This document shows, piece by piece, positions 18,236 through 26,969 of a stretch of DNA of 64,000 bases (position 1 is the stretch's first letter; every line of letters starts with the position of its first letter). The notes beneath the pieces were generated by a model. That model made no database searches, was not told where the DNA came from, and was given only the letters and a program-made list of their open reading frames with translations. Origin of the DNA: Palsa-360 sp963710315 (GTDB lineage Bacteria; Acidobacteriota; Terriglobia; Acidiferrales; UBA7541); assembly GCA_963710315.1 (NCBI GenBank), contig CAVPZW010000008.1, positions 310,001 through 374,000 on the forward strand, in the 5' to 3' direction. Made by a program: the position numbers and the translations under genes.

Positions 18236-19290
18236 TCAGCGGGGAAGTTTCGATCCCGCGGAGGATAGCGCGTGCAGGGAGGAATCGCGATTTTCGTAAT
18301 ACTTGTCGTAGTAGGAGAGATATTCTCCGTCGCGCACGCCTGCCATCCACTTGGCGTTGGACTTGTACCAATCGATGGTCTGCCGCAAACCTTCTTCAAA
18401 CGGAATTGCCGGTTTCCAACCCAGCTCTTTTTCCATCTTGTCGCAGTGCAGGGCATAGCGGCGGTCGTGTCCCGGACGATCCTTCACATAGGAGAGCAGA
18501 CGTTTCCGGTTTGCCGATCAGGCGAAGCAGCGTGCGTGCAATGGTCAGATTTTCCTCGATGTCCAGCCCGCCGATGTTGTAAACCTCGCCAATGCGGCCG
18601 CCTTCGAGAACCGCCAATACGCCCCGGCAATTATCTTCCACGTGCAGCCAGTCCCGCTGCTGCTTTCCGTCGCCGTAGATGGGCAGCGGCTTGTCATCGA
18701 AAGCATTGGTGATCATCAGGGGAAGGAATTTTTCGGGAAACTGATACGGCCCATAGTTGTTGGACGACCGAGTGATAAGACCCGGGAATCCGTAGGTGCG
18801 CACGTAGGAGAGAACCAGGAGGTCCGAACTGGCCTTGGAGGCAGAATAGGGGCTGCTCGGCTGCAGCGGCGAATTCTCATCCGCGAATGCGCCGGGAGCC
18901 ATGTCGCCATACACTTCGTCGGTGGAAATATGAACAAATCGCTCGATGTTCAGCTTCCGCGCCACCTGCAGCATGACGAATGTTCCCGTGACATTGGTGT
19001 CGATGGCCGCCGCGGGCTCGTAAATGCTGCGGTCCACGTGTGATTCGGCCGCAAAGTGAACCACGGCATTCGCAGCCGCGCATGGCTTCCTCGACCGCAT
19101 TGGTGTCGCAGATGTCTCCGCGAACAAAAGAGTAATTGGGATTGTCCGCAACCGATTCCAGGTTGGCCAGGTTGCCCGCATACGTCAGTTTGTCGTAATT
19201 GACGATCTGATATCCCTTGTTGAGGGAAAGCACGTGGCGGATGAAATTGGAACCAATAAAGCCCGCACCGCCAGTGACAAAGATTTTCAT
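18236..19290 (-). CDS. rmlB: dTDP-glucose 4,6-dehydratase (two frameshifts)
   Basis: Three frames are needed to read the protein. It starts at 19290 with MKIFVTGGAGFIGSNFIRH. An extra base near 19071 moves the frame at RGC/NAVVHFAAESHVDRS. A second extra base between about 18493 and 18505 moves it at LIGKPE/LLSYVKDRPGHDRRYA. The middle part holds ISTDEVYGD, PYSASKASSDLL (catalytic Tyr and Lys) and RSSNNYGPYQFPEKFLP. Corrected length is about 350 residues, normal for RmlB. The start overlaps the rmlA stop by four bases, as expected for an intact operon. Confidence 0.85.
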
Positions 19291-20065
19291 CGGCCGGTTT
19301 CCTTTGGCGCCACAAGTTGTGGCTCGCGATCGTGCGACATCTTGTTTGCTCCCGTTTCCGCCACCAGATTGTTTGCGCGGAGCAGCGACTCGAACGTGCC
19401 GGCGTCGGTCCACCAGCCATCCAGCACTTCGTAGGTGAGCTTGTCTTCCTCGATGTAGAAATTGTTCACGTCGGTGATTTCCAGTTCGCCGCGTCCGGAG
19501 GGCTTCAGGCGCTGAATCTTCTGGAACACTGTCTTGTCGTAAAGATAGATTCCGATCACGGCGTAATTCGATTTGGGGGCCTTGGGCTTTTCTTCAATTC
19601 CAATCACATGGTTGCCGCGAATTTCCGCCACGCCAAAACGCTGCGCGTCGGTAACTTCCTTCAGCAGAATCTTGGCGCCTTCTCCCTGCTTCTTGAAGTT
19701 CTCCACGGCCTGGCAAATGTTGTTCTCGATGATGTTGTCGCCCAGGATCACGCAGATCGACTCATCGCCGGCAAAGTATTCCGCCAAGGCCCAGGGCTTG
19801 CGCGATGCCGCCTTCGCCTTCCTGATAGGTGTAGTTGATGTGCTTCAATCCGAAATCGCGCCCATTCCCAAGCAGCCGCAAGAAAGTCGCCGGCGTTCTT
19901 TCCGCCGGTCACAACCAGGATTTCCTCGATTCCCGCATTGACCAGCGTTTGGATGGGATAGTAGAGCATCGGCTTGTCGTAAATAGGCAGCAGATGCTTG
20001 TTCGTAACGCGTGTGAGCGGATTCAACCGACTGCCGGTTCCGCCTGCCAGCACAACACCTTTCAT
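19287..20065 (-). CDS. rmlA: Glucose-1-phosphate thymidylyltransferase (two frameshifts)
   Basis: The start at 20065 has a strong AGGAGG site. MKGVVLAGGTGSRLNPLTRVTNKHLLPIYDKPMLYYPI carries the nucleotidyltransferase signature (GGTGSRL, then the conserved Lys in NKHLLP). One extra base at about 19879 shifts the frame after GDFL, and another in CCC at 19790-19792 shifts it again before LAEYFAGDESICVILGDNI. Removing both restores GDFLRLLGNGRDFG, YTYQEGEGGIAQAL and the rest, about 259 residues. RmlA makes dTDP-glucose from dTTP and glucose 1-phosphate. It is the first gene of the rml operon. At this length it is shorter than typical RmlA of about 290 residues. Confidence 0.84.
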
Positions 20066-20214
20066 ATTGATCCTCCTGTGGTTATGCCGGAGCTGGGCCC
20101 ATTTTCGGCCCCAATACCTCTGGCAATCAAGATAGATGTTTTCAATTGAGTCGAAACGGCCACGATTTGTTTCTGGAAAACTTGCTGGAAAATAGTTGAA
20201 CTGCTTTGATATTT

Positions 20215-21255
20215 CTATGAATGACTGTTATTTTCCGCGGCGGACTGAGCCTTTGCTCTGGGGCCGTGGCCTCGAAAATAAGAAAGCATGCGGTCCTTCT
20301 GCTCTTTCCGAAGGTAGGACACAAGATCCGCGGAAATGAGAAACGGTTCGCGCGTAATAAACGAATGCGCAAATCCGGCCAATCTGACCAATCCTCCAAT
20401 GAGGAATGGCTTGTGGGGAAGCCGAATGGCGCACTTGATGAACTCAAATAGGGGATAAGTGCCGAAACTGTAGTCCAATTTGCCCAGGCGGTAGCTGCTT
20501 CGCAATGTGCCGCCGGCGGCTCCGGTGGGCCTGTGGTGAAATATCTTCAACTCGGGAATGGATTCAACATCCCAGCCCATCATTCTGGCTGAAGTTTGGG
20601 CGTGCCAGTCTTCTCCGCCGTACTGGAGAACCGCGTAGCCGCCAAAGCCTTCGTAACATTCCCGCCGAACGAGTTGCGCGGCATGGGCCACGGAATGAAC
20701 TCTGTTGGCGCCCCGAGTTATAAACTCGCCGTTTACCTCTTCGTAGACAAATCCGCCCGCCAAGCCTAGCCGCGGATTCAATTCAAATTGCCTCATCAAA
20801 TTCTCAAAATAGGCTGGGTCAACCGTCAAGTCCGCATCCATGTTTCCGATGAAATCGTACGCAACGTCCTGCAAAAGGTGCTCGCCGCTGCGTAAGGCGA
20901 CAACCTTGGACGCAAAGCTGCGCCCCGGGGGTCTCGATCTGCGCAGAAAGCGGATAAAGTCATGTTTGTCCGCGTAGCTCTGGACGATCTCGTCCGTGCG
21001 ATCGGTGGAATTGTCGCTCACAATCAGCCACCGTTTGGGAAGCGCGGTCTGAGCGAGGACGCTCTCAATGGTATTTGCAATGTCGGCTTCCTCGTTATGG
21101 GCGGCCGTCATGAGCACGTACGAGCAGAGCTTTCGCTCGCCAGCGTTTTCCGGACCGGCTGCGGTCGAAAGCGCGGCTTTTTCCCCGGGATTTGCGGTCG
21201 AGTGGATCATGCTTTTACCGTTCGTTGGTGCAGCCATCCTCGCGTGGCGTGTCAC
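20215..21255 (-). CDS. Family 2 glycosyltransferase
   Basis: GT-A fold glycosyltransferase with the N-terminal VLMTAAHNEEADI, SDNSTDRTDEIV, and a DxD-type NMDADLTVDP motif that binds the nucleotide sugar through a metal. Later GGEDWHAQ (the likely catalytic acid region) and a hydrophobic stretch near the C-terminus follow. The start is uncertain: the GTG at 21255 has AGGA in front, a TTG at 21300 and ATGs at 21237 and 21210 are also possible. It lies between the acyltransferase gene and the rml operon and probably adds a sugar, perhaps rhamnose, to the EPS repeat unit. Confidence 0.85.
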   Translation of the reverse strand: MTRHARMAAPTNGKSMIHSTANPGEKAALSTAAGPENAGERKLCSYVLMTAAHNEEADIANTIESVLAQTALPKRWLIVSDNSTDRTDEIVQSYADKHDFIRFLRRSRPPGRSFASKVVALRSGEHLLQDVAYDFIGNMDADLTVDPAYFENLMRQFELNPRLGLAGGFVYEEVNGEFITRGANRVHSVAHAAQLVRRECYEGFGGYAVLQYGGEDWHAQTSARMMGWDVESIPELKIFHHRPTGAAGGTLRSSYRLGKLDYSFGTYPLFEFIKCAIRLPHKPFLIGGLVRLAGFAHSFITREPFLISADLVSYLRKEQKDRMLSYFRGHGPRAKAQSAAENNSHS

Positions 21256-21372
21256 ATTGTATTCCTGGTAGCCGGCGCCCATTCGCCTATTGCACGGCAA
21301 GGCCGCGTATCCGCCTGGAGTAAGCCTGAGCGCGCGATTCCAATTCGGAATTGGCCCTCACAAAAATGATCG

Positions 21373-22473
21373 TTATTCGTTTGCGGGCCTTAGCGACCAC
21401 TCGCCATCCAGCCGTGAGAAAAACGCCGTTCCACTTTGGATTAGTCCTGAGAACTCCGGCTTGCTGGTATGGATCAATGTCCAGCTTCCATTGCGGAAAA
21501 AGAAACAAGAATTCATTGTCAGCTCTTGCATGAATTGAGGTTCGAGCCTGCCGTGAAGTCCCGTCAGCCCGCTTTTCCACGCATCGTGGAAAAGATGATG
21601 GAGGACCGCGTTAACCGCGAAACTTTCGGAGCCAATTTGGATCACCTCGCCCACAGCTCCAGGCGCAACATAATAAATATACCAACCGAGAATCTTGCGG
21701 TCCTTGTCGCGAACCAGAACTTTTCGAAGCTCTCCAAAGACTTTTCTTTTTTCCAGAAAATCCAGCACCCAGGCCAGGGAATCTCGATCGTATTCGGGAA
21801 GCATCCAGTGTTTGCTGGGTATTTTAGCCAGGCATTCCAGGAGCATATCGGTGCTCAGTTCCTCGCCGAAACTCGTGGGCGGTGTCTGGCGCAAGGGACT
21901 GAGCGGCATTCTTGCTACCAGGGTATCCGCAATGGCGGAAAAAGGCCTCGAAATGGAGCCAATCGAAGCCAGAAGCCGGCTCTTTTTCAAACGCGAAACG
22001 GCATGAAAAACATAACGTGAAGGGCGAAGAGGGCGCGCCCACTGCAAGCTATAGATAGGCACAACACTGAAACCCAGGCTGCGCAAGAGTTGCCGGCTGC
22101 TCTCGTTCGCGGAATCGGCCATCGATATATCCTGCGGGCCCTTCATGAACGCGCGGATCAGCTGGATGGCGGCCATGGAAGCGCGGCTTTCGGGATCCAC
22201 CACAAAATTGCTTCCGAAGGCCAGTCGAATCGTTTTCCCTTGGAACGACATCCTGCGCGGAACCACCCCAAAGAAGCCCACGATTTTCCCTTGCGCATCT
22301 TCATAGACATAAGAAGAAGTGCCGTCGCCGGCCCAGGGATTTTGCAAAAATAACTCGTCGAAGTAGGTTTTCAATCTGTCGGGTGATGGTCCCTTTCTTT
22401 CGTGCAGGACCTTCCAAACCAAGTCAGTCACCGGATGAATGTCTGCTTTGACGAAGGGACGTGTGCCTGGCAT
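21373..22473 (-). CDS. GNAT-family acyltransferase of the EPS carrier-protein module
   Basis: 366 residues. The first half has a GNAT-like layout: SYVYEDAQGKIVGFFGVVPRRM, a middle segment ending in SRASMAAIQLIRAFM where acetyl-CoA or carrier phosphopantetheine would bind, then SMADSANESSRQLLRSLGF (about 115-133). The second half repeats a weaker version (KILGWYIYY, VIQIG). It follows the ligase-reductase pair on the same strand. It may move an acyl or amino-acyl group from the adjacent carrier protein to a sugar; this link is inferred from position only. Confidence 0.65.
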   Translation of the reverse strand: MPGTRPFVKADIHPVTDLVWKVLHERKGPSPDRLKTYFDELFLQNPWAGDGTSSYVYEDAQGKIVGFFGVVPRRMSFQGKTIRLAFGSNFVVDPESRASMAAIQLIRAFMKGPQDISMADSANESSRQLLRSLGFSVVPIYSLQWARPLRPSRYVFHAVSRLKKSRLLASIGSISRPFSAIADTLVARMPLSPLRQTPPTSFGEELSTDMLLECLAKIPSKHWMLPEYDRDSLAWVLDFLEKRKVFGELRKVLVRDKDRKILGWYIYYVAPGAVGEVIQIGSESFAVNAVLHHLFHDAWKSGLTGLHGRLEPQFMQELTMNSCFFFRNGSWTLIHTSKPEFSGLIQSGTAFFSRLDGEWSLRPANE

Positions 22474-22581
22474 CGCTGCTGCACCCTTTCTGGTCTTTAT
22501 TTCGGGATCGCAAAAAATGTCGAAGGCCGGAAGACTCCCTCAACGATCGATTTGGGAAGAAGCGCCAAACCCCGGTCCGCT

Positions 22582-23325
22582 CTAAATGGTACTTCCACCG
22601 TCCACCACAAGACTCTGTCCGGTTATGAAACCCGCCTGATCGGACAATAGGAATAGTGTGGGACCCACGACGTCCTCGGGAACCCCCAGACGACCAAGCG
22701 GGGTACGACGAAGAATTTGCTCTTTCTGTGTTTCATCCAAATTCCTTGTCATTTCCGTGTCGTAGTAGCCGGGGACAATGGAGTTTACGCGGATTTGTTG
22801 CTCGCCTAATTCTCGAGCCAGCGCGCGCGTGAAGGCGTCGATGCCGCCTTTCGTGAAGGCGTAGGCGGACATTCCCCTAAATCCCCTTATCGAACTGATC
22901 GAGGAGATATTCAGAATGACGCCGCCTGTTTTCGCGGCCAGCATTCTGCGCACCACGAGCCTCGTGAACCGGAGAGTGCCCACTCCATTTATGGCAAGAA
23001 GCTTGCTGATGGTGTCTTCCGACATCATGGCCAGCACCCCATCCGCGGCATGCGCGGCGCAATTAATCAGGCCGTAGGGGGCGCCGAACAGCGATTCGGC
23101 GGTCTTTAAGAAAGTCGCGACAGAAGGCTTGTCGGAAAGGTCGGCGGGAGCGAAGAAAAACCTGCCGTTCCCTGCCTGGGACTGTATAAAATCCGTCGGC
23201 GTGCGGCTGAAGGTGCTTACGCGATAGCCGGCATCCAGCAGCCCCGATACGAGCGTCCTGCCAAGTCCACGGCTGCCTCCGCTAATGACGATATGGCGAT
23301 CCTTCGCCGTCGATTCTCCGGTCAT
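22582..23325 (-). CDS. Short-chain dehydrogenase/reductase, FabG-like
   Basis: 247 residues, standard SDR length. The cofactor motif GGSRGLG is at about 16-22. The catalytic set is visible as NISSISS, then YAFTKGG (Tyr and Lys four residues apart at about 152-156), and PGYYDTEM. The C-terminus ends GQSLVVDGGSTI, as in 3-oxoacyl-ACP reductases. Its start overlaps the stop of the ligase gene by four bases, so the two are translationally coupled. It may reduce a keto group on the acyl chain carried by the ACP, or act on a sugar. Confidence 0.85.
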   Translation of the reverse strand: MTGESTAKDRHIVISGGSRGLGRTLVSGLLDAGYRVSTFSRTPTDFIQSQAGNGRFFFAPADLSDKPSVATFLKTAESLFGAPYGLINCAAHAADGVLAMMSEDTISKLLAINGVGTLRFTRLVVRRMLAAKTGGVILNISSISSIRGFRGMSAYAFTKGGIDAFTRALARELGEQQIRVNSIVPGYYDTEMTRNLDETQKEQILRRTPLGRLGVPEDVVGPTLFLLSDQAGFITGQSLVVDGGSTI

Positions 23326-24671
23326 GAAGTCTTGCTCCGCACAGTTTTTCCCGCCAGGGAAATATTTATCTTGTCAACGAACTTGATTAGCCGAGGCTGC
23401 TGAGGACTCGCCAGCTTTGCCCGGCAGGCTTGATTGATGGCGTCGCGGAGCGCCGACGCGTCCTGGTCCGGCTCCGGGACGATTTCACAGGCCACAAGCT
23501 CCCCTGCAATGGACGAGGTCTTCCCGAAGATGCGCACATCGGAAACTCCGGGGATCGCGCGGATCACTCGCTCCACTTCCACTGGATAGACTTTGCTGCC
23601 GGCCACATTGATCATGTCCGATTTTCGGCCCACAAAGTACACGCGATTGTCCATGATTTCCACCACATCTCCGGTGGCAAACCAATCCGCCATAGTAGCC
23701 TTCTGCGAGGAATGGGGATCGTACATGCGCATGGCGTTGAGAGAGCGCACCAAAAGTTCTCCATCCCCAATTTTCATCTCGGTTCCGTCGGGCAACGGCG
23801 CGTTGAGGTAGCTGACGGGAAATCCAGCCAGGCCATCGCTGACGGAAAAACAGCGCCCCAACTCCGTTGTCGCATAGATATGGACCAGGCGGACTTTCGG
23901 AAAATGCAGTCTCAGTTTGTCCAGGATGGCCTGATCGACTACTTCTCCGCCCAGCGTAATCTGTACAAGCGGGATTTTCTTGAGCACGTCCGCATCGGAA
24001 AACATCAAGAGACGCCTCCAATAAGAAGGCGTTGCCGAGACAAACTGAACTCCCGTGGCGCACATGAATCGCGCAATCGAAGCCGGATCCATTTCCGAAT
24101 CCGGCATCGCCAAAGTGCCGCGGTCCGCGAAGCACTGCAGCATGACCTGAAGGCCCGCGTAAAGATTGGGCCGGTAGGAAAGAAACCATGTGGGAGTGAA
24201 ATGACCCGGGCCCGGCCGAACTGGGCGAGCAAGACCCTTCCAGGAGTGCCGGGCTGCCTTAGGCTCTCCGGTGCTGCCCGAAGTAAGGATGGTAATGGAG
24301 CTGTCGCCGCTCCATTTTTCTTCATCCGGCAACTCGATGACTTGCAGCTTTGGAGAATCGTCCGTGCCTTCCGGAATGAGCAGCGCACCCAATCGCAGGT
24401 TTTTGCTCAATCGAAGGGTTTCTTCCAAGCTGAGCTGCGCATCGAACAGGAAAGCATCGCGTCCCATCCTTTCCAGGGCCGCTAGAACAGCATAACTGTC
24501 AGCCTTATGCCGGAAGGATAGCCCAATGCGATGCGCCTGGATGTTTCCATAGGTGTTGAATATCCATTGAGCCTGCTCCCTCAGATTGGACCAAGTCGTC
24601 GCGTGTTCGCGCGTGACGACGGCCTTCTGTTGAAGGGGAATTGCTTCGTCGAAAATCAATCGGCTCAACAT
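23322..24671 (-). CDS. AMP-forming acyl/amino-acyl ligase
   Basis: 449 residues, ANL superfamily, slightly shorter than most (about 500). The P-loop-like motif ILTSGSTGEPKAARHS is at about 129-144, HIYATTELGR (about 263-272) matches the A5 region, and WFATGDVV, YFVGRKSDMINVAGSKVYP (A8 region) and the C-terminal LAGKTVRSK with the catalytic lysine are all present. It activates a carboxylate with ATP and most likely loads it on the carrier protein encoded 18 bases upstream. The substrate is unknown. Similar ligase and carrier pairs are known from exosortase-linked EPS loci. Confidence 0.86.
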   Translation of the reverse strand: MLSRLIFDEAIPLQQKAVVTREHATTWSNLREQAQWIFNTYGNIQAHRIGLSFRHKADSYAVLAALERMGRDAFLFDAQLSLEETLRLSKNLRLGALLIPEGTDDSPKLQVIELPDEEKWSGDSSITILTSGSTGEPKAARHSWKGLARPVRPGPGHFTPTWFLSYRPNLYAGLQVMLQCFADRGTLAMPDSEMDPASIARFMCATGVQFVSATPSYWRRLLMFSDADVLKKIPLVQITLGGEVVDQAILDKLRLHFPKVRLVHIYATTELGRCFSVSDGLAGFPVSYLNAPLPDGTEMKIGDGELLVRSLNAMRMYDPHSSQKATMADWFATGDVVEIMDNRVYFVGRKSDMINVAGSKVYPVEVERVIRAIPGVSDVRIFGKTSSIAGELVACEIVPEPDQDASALRDAINQACRAKLASPQQPRLIKFVDKINISLAGKTVRSKTS

Positions 24672-24689
24672 GAATATATTTCCTTGGCC

Positions 24690-24929
24690 TTAGTCGTATA
24701 AGACTGCGAGGTCGGATAAGGTTCGGATTTGGTATTCAGCCCCCGTGGCGAAGGGATCCTTGCCGGTAATTTCTTCCAAGCGAATCACCGCCTGTGCAAA
24801 ATCCAAGGATTCAAGTCCGATTTGATCCAGGACTGTCTCTGGACCGAGCGGCGGCGCGGAAAGCCCCTTGGACTTGAAGACATCCAATAGAACCTCGATT
24901 ACACGGCCCTGATTCTCTGTCAATGTCAT
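24690..24929 (-). CDS. Acyl carrier protein-like protein
   Basis: 79 residues, the size of an ACP. The phosphopantetheine site is IGLESLDFAQAVI with Ser41. It starts inside the stop of the deacetylase gene (four-base overlap) and precedes the ligase by 18 bases. It is likely a dedicated carrier for the ligase rather than the fatty-acid ACP, which normally sits in the fab cluster. Confidence 0.88.
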   Translation of the reverse strand: MTLTENQGRVIEVLLDVFKSKGLSAPPLGPETVLDQIGLESLDFAQAVIRLEEITGKDPFATGAEYQIRTLSDLAVLYD

Positions 24930-25789
24930 GAGACCCTCTTTTCTTCGGTTTTCAACGCGACTCCCGGCGAGGGACGCGGAGAAAGGGCGGACCGAACCTT
25001 GCGCTTCAAATCATAAGCGTAAGGGAGCCACCGATATGCTCCCGCCAGTTTGAGGCGAAACTCGATCGGCCAATCCGTTGGATTCACGCCAACGCGGCCG
25101 GTGAGAAATTCCTGCGGTTTGGTAAACGCCAGCACAGGCAGGGCGGAGAATACGCGATCGTACTGAGCTGCGCGGCACCCGTTGACCACTCGATCGTCAA
25201 AAGCGCCGTACGGAAAGCTGAAAAGTTTGATCTTGCGATTCAACATTTTTTCGAGCGTTTCTCTGGAGCCGGCGAGTTCCTGGCGAAGATGCTCGTCATT
25301 GATCTTCGGAAGCACAGGGTGAGACATGGAATGAGATCCGATTTCCACCAAGTCGGTGGGAATTTCTTTCAATTGCTGCACGGACATGACTTTGTCCACC
25401 GAGGGGTCCGGAGTGTCGAAATATTCCCAGTTCGGGTGTCCGTCGAGCACGTTCGGGACAATAAACAGAGTCGCGGGAATCCCCCGCTTGCGCAGTTCCG
25501 GCAAGGCATTGTCGAAAACCGACTCAAGGCCATCGTCAAATGTAATCACCGAGTAATGCCCTTTTTTTTCAGGAGCGGCCTGAACGTCGGCCCGGATCGG
25601 CGTCGTAACGCGAGTCAAGACGTCCAGTTGCCTGGCAAACAATGCGCGCTCTTCGGGAGGGACTGAGTGGTAGGCAAGCACCACACACGTTCGCGGGCTG
25701 CCCCCTGCCAGCCGGCTGAAAAAGTTCTTCAGGCTGTCCGTGGCGGCAACGACGACGCTTACTCCAAGATTAATCCAACGTTTTAACAT
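24926..25789 (-). CDS. Polysaccharide deacetylase (CE4 family)
   Basis: 287 residues. It carries the NodB motifs in order: VITFDDG (about 83-89), HSMSHP (about 153-158, HxxxH metal pair), and FSFPYGAFDD (about 191-200). A hydrophobic N-terminus (about 6-20) suggests membrane anchoring or export. CE4 enzymes remove acetyl groups from GlcNAc or other N-acetyl sugars. It opens the carrier-protein module and is coupled to the ACP gene by a four-base overlap, which suggests that free amino groups made here might receive the carried acyl group. Confidence 0.88.
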   Translation of the reverse strand: MLKRWINLGVSVVVAATDSLKNFFSRLAGGSPRTCVVLAYHSVPPEERALFARQLDVLTRVTTPIRADVQAAPEKKGHYSVITFDDGLESVFDNALPELRKRGIPATLFIVPNVLDGHPNWEYFDTPDPSVDKVMSVQQLKEIPTDLVEIGSHSMSHPVLPKINDEHLRQELAGSRETLEKMLNRKIKLFSFPYGAFDDRVVNGCRAAQYDRVFSALPVLAFTKPQEFLTGRVGVNPTDWPIEFRLKLAGAYRWLPYAYDLKRKVRSALSPRPSPGVALKTEEKRVS

Positions 25790-25914
25790 GGCTTTTTTCC
25801 CTTAAGGTATGGGGTTGAATTCCGGCGGTTCGCGGTGTTTCGCTGAAATTTCGACCGCTCAGTCCCAAACCAAACGCAAATTGTATTTCCGCGCTACATT
25901 CATCTCCGCTGCAT

Positions 25915-26922
25915 TCACGCCAGTGGAACGCTGCAATTCGATACGCTCTTTTGAGCGGCCGGCGGTTTGTTGCTGCCTGACGCAGTCAGCAAAGCTTTCA
26001 GGATGGCACGGTATTTGACCGATCCTCCCCTCGATGCTTCCTTGCCTCGGGCATCCTTCCTGAACAAAGACAAGAGAGTAACGACGAAGAGGCGAATTGC
26101 CGCGTTCAAAGCAAGGACGCCGCGGAACAGCAATGCGTAAAATCCGCCGCGAAATTTCGCGATGAGCCGCAACTCGGCCCTTACTTTCATGATTGTCTGC
26201 CACTCGCGCGGGCTGCTTACTCCCGCGTAATGCACGATTCTCCCATCGCCCACAAAATAGTTGGAAAATCCGGCGCGGCTGACCTTCCAGCACAGATCCA
26301 TATCCTCGGCGTACATAAAATATTCTTCGCTAAACATCCCAACCTTCTCGAAAACTTCACGGCGCATCATCATGCACGCGCCGGTAATAACTTCCACCTT
26401 GGCCGGGTCGCTGCTCTTCGAAAACAGGGGGCCAATATTCCACAAGGGAAAAGACGGCCAGCGGAGCCGCAGCACTTCAGCCTGAAAAACCTGATTGAGA
26501 ATCCCGGGGAACCTCATGATGCTGCTGGTCTGCACCGAGAGATCTCTATTCAGCAACTTGCATCCTACGATTCCAGCGTCGGGCAACGACTGCAGGCGCT
26601 CCAGCAAGATATTGATCGCAGGGTTGAGCAGTTTTGTGTCCGGGTTCAGGAAAAGAATGCATCGGCCTTTGGATTGCTGAAATCCAAGATTGTTGGCGCC
26701 GGCAAAACCAAGGTTTTCAGGGCTCTTTATTAAAACGATGTCCGGGAATTCCTGCTTTAGGGCGTCCACACCGCCTTCGGGGGACGCGTTATCCACCACG
26801 ATGATTTCGAAGCTGATGCCCCGGGTGTGCTCGTAAATGCTGGGAATGCATTCACGCAGGTATTCCACCGAGTTCCAGTTCACGCAGATGATTGACAGGT
26901 CCATATCGAGCCAATACCTCAA
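25915..26922 (-). CDS. Family 2 glycosyltransferase, rhamnosyltransferase-like
   Basis: 335 residues. GT2 motifs: LSIICVNWNSVEYLRECIPSI (start), VVDNASPEGG (about 41-50), LFLNPDTKL (DxD equivalent, about 89-97), GACMMMRREVFEKVGMFSEEYFMYAEDMDLCWK with the ED.DLC acid motif (about 182-214, in parts). This pattern is common in WbbL-type rhamnosyltransferases, and rmlABCD in the same cluster would supply the donor. A C-terminal membrane segment lies at about 265-285. The ATG at 26904 (MDLSIICVNW) is an alternative start. Confidence 0.88.
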   Translation of the reverse strand: MRYWLDMDLSIICVNWNSVEYLRECIPSIYEHTRGISFEIIVVDNASPEGGVDALKQEFPDIVLIKSPENLGFAGANNLGFQQSKGRCILFLNPDTKLLNPAINILLERLQSLPDAGIVGCKLLNRDLSVQTSSIMRFPGILNQVFQAEVLRLRWPSFPLWNIGPLFSKSSDPAKVEVITGACMMMRREVFEKVGMFSEEYFMYAEDMDLCWKVSRAGFSNYFVGDGRIVHYAGVSSPREWQTIMKVRAELRLIAKFRGGFYALLFRGVLALNAAIRLFVVTLLSLFRKDARGKEASRGGSVKYRAILKALLTASGSNKPPAAQKSVSNCSVPLA

Positions 26923-26969
26923 TCCTTAGATCTTCGGATTCGGAAACAAATTCTTCTCCCGGCGGGGCC

